From assembly GCA_023213395.1 (NCBI GenBank), contig CM041465.1, positions 160,401,741 to 160,465,740 on the forward strand: a stretch of 64,000 bases of DNA, read 5' to 3'. A program made the translations under genes and the position numbers. The notes beneath the pieces were generated by a model. It was not told the DNA's origin and did no database searches. It worked only from the letters and a program-made list of their open reading frames with translations. The first letter of the stretch is position 1; each line of letters opens with the position of its first letter. Shown in pieces: positions 62,925 to 64,000 of the stretch. The DNA is from Cycas panzhihuaensis (taxonomy: Eukaryota; Cycadophyta).

Positions 62925-64000
62925 ATGCATGCATCTCTATTTTTTAATAAGATGTTCAATAGAAAAATCCTATTACTACTAGGTATGCCATCTTTTTCAC
63001 CTATCTTAGTTTACTTTCTTTTTAGTAAAAAAAGAAAAGGAAAGGAGAAGAAAAAGGACATTTAGGATTAATCTAAAGTGTAAAGCAAAAGAATCTAGGA
63101 ATATCATTTTTTACCCTATGCCCCTTCATCTCCTCTTTTTCGTCTTTAAAATGAAAAAACTCAAGGAAAAGGAAGTGTAGGAAAAAGATAAGAAAAGAAG
63201 ATTGGTTTTGTTTTCTATAGGCCTTTTGTTTGTGTTTCCTCTCTTTTAGTTGAAAAGGAAAAAAACCCAAAATAAAATCAAATACAAGAAAAAAATCCCA
63301 AAAGAAAAAGTAAAAAGAATTCTTATTTCTTTTCCATTTGCATTACATCATATGAAATATTAAGCACATTAGTCATTGTTTTGTTGTTTAGTTATAAGTC
63401 TGAACAAGAGGAGAGATCACATGGTTATAAGTCCTCAAACCCATAGGGTAACATTATATCTTTAGCTAGGGTTCACTTGTTGCTTTTCACAAAAATAAAA
63501 AGACATATAACTACATATAGGTATGTGCTCCTTTCCCTCTAGTTTGCAATAGGCCCCTAAATCCAAAATAATACATTTATCCACATGTGTGTACCTTTAT
63601 AATTGCCTTATTTTAGCATCTATTCCATTATTCAATACATAGTATTCCTTCACACTTGTATCTAAGAGGTACACAAATGCCCTAGTTGGGGTTGTTAGTT
63701 CAATTTCCCATGCATTTGGCCTCCACACCATAGGTCTTTTGCTATTGGTAAGTAGATTACAACCTACACTCTTGGTCTCGCATGTTTCATTTGTGACCAT
63801 ACTAGGGACTTACTAATTGGAAGCCATTTAGTACATCTAGGTATTCCTTTACTTCCTTCTTGCTTAGTTAGGGTACTTAATTTCTATCACAGAAGGACCT
63901 TTCACTCTATGTTACCCATTTGAGCTAGTTGGGTAGACTTTAAATACGATGCTTTTCTCATTGATTATGAGGCCTTCAACCCTTGGATACTAGTCCTTCA
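62925..64000. other. Sequence after LTR G4 to the window end
   Basis: The first 20 bases resemble the G1 interior, then similarity is lost. An A/G-rich stretch at 63020-63310 has only low-complexity frames. No genes are supported. Confidence 0.4.

Overview
The window is nuclear DNA of a land plant, most likely a seed plant with a large transposon-filled genome. This rests on plant-type L1 LINEs, LTR retrotransposons primed by initiator tRNA-Met, a plant GH9 endoglucanase gene with compact introns, and gene fragments resembling plant V-ATPase, clathrin and spliceosome genes. A gymnosperm is possible but the sequence does not settle it. Only one gene looks intact; nearly everything else is mobile-element sequence, mostly decayed. 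There are no operons, CRISPR arrays or recognisable RNA genes.

Left part (1-25800). An LTR with primer-binding site (84-478, element H) belongs to an element lying off the left edge. An LTR retrotransposon on the minus strand (C, 2359-25799) carries other elements inside it. Its left LTR is split by a second LTR retrotransposon (A, 2782-13547, target duplication CATAA), which is split in turn by a LINE (LINE1, 4527-10259, minus strand). C's interior holds a further LINE (LINE2, 14351-20528, plus) inserted into an old copia-like LTR (F). To the right of LINE2, 22155-22788 is a tight mosaic of host-gene fragments: the U5 snRNP 116-kDa GTPase (two separate parts), an importin-5-like protein and V-ATPase subunit c.

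Middle (26148-44264). LINE3 (26166-32400, plus, with target duplications) is a close relative of LINE2. The single intact gene follows: an eight-exon secreted GH9 endo-beta-1,4-glucanase (34068-37054, 503 codons) with a TATA box at 33987. From 37055 to 44264 is AT-rich sequence with a CT microsatellite and one more F-type LTR.

Right part (44265-64000). Four related LTRs (family G: 44265, 59267, 61098, 62510) are strung together by short interiors. The first interior is split by LTR retrotransposon B (44900-57210, exact target duplication GTTTA), which is itself split by a Ty3-type chromovirus (D, 47403-53749, minus). Beyond B, G's first interior carries an antisense clathrin heavy chain fragment (about 58060-58577).

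A and B are one family: matching LTRs, the same purine tract and no pol genes. Their only coding relic is a UBN2-type gag-like stretch at the 3' end, so they look non-autonomous. The best candidates for something undescribed are the host-gene fragments in two element interiors, the A/B family and the G LTR chain. In LINE2 and the chromovirus almost all premature stops are CAG, CAA or TGG codons changed by C-to-T or G-to-A transitions, as expected for long methylated and silenced DNA.
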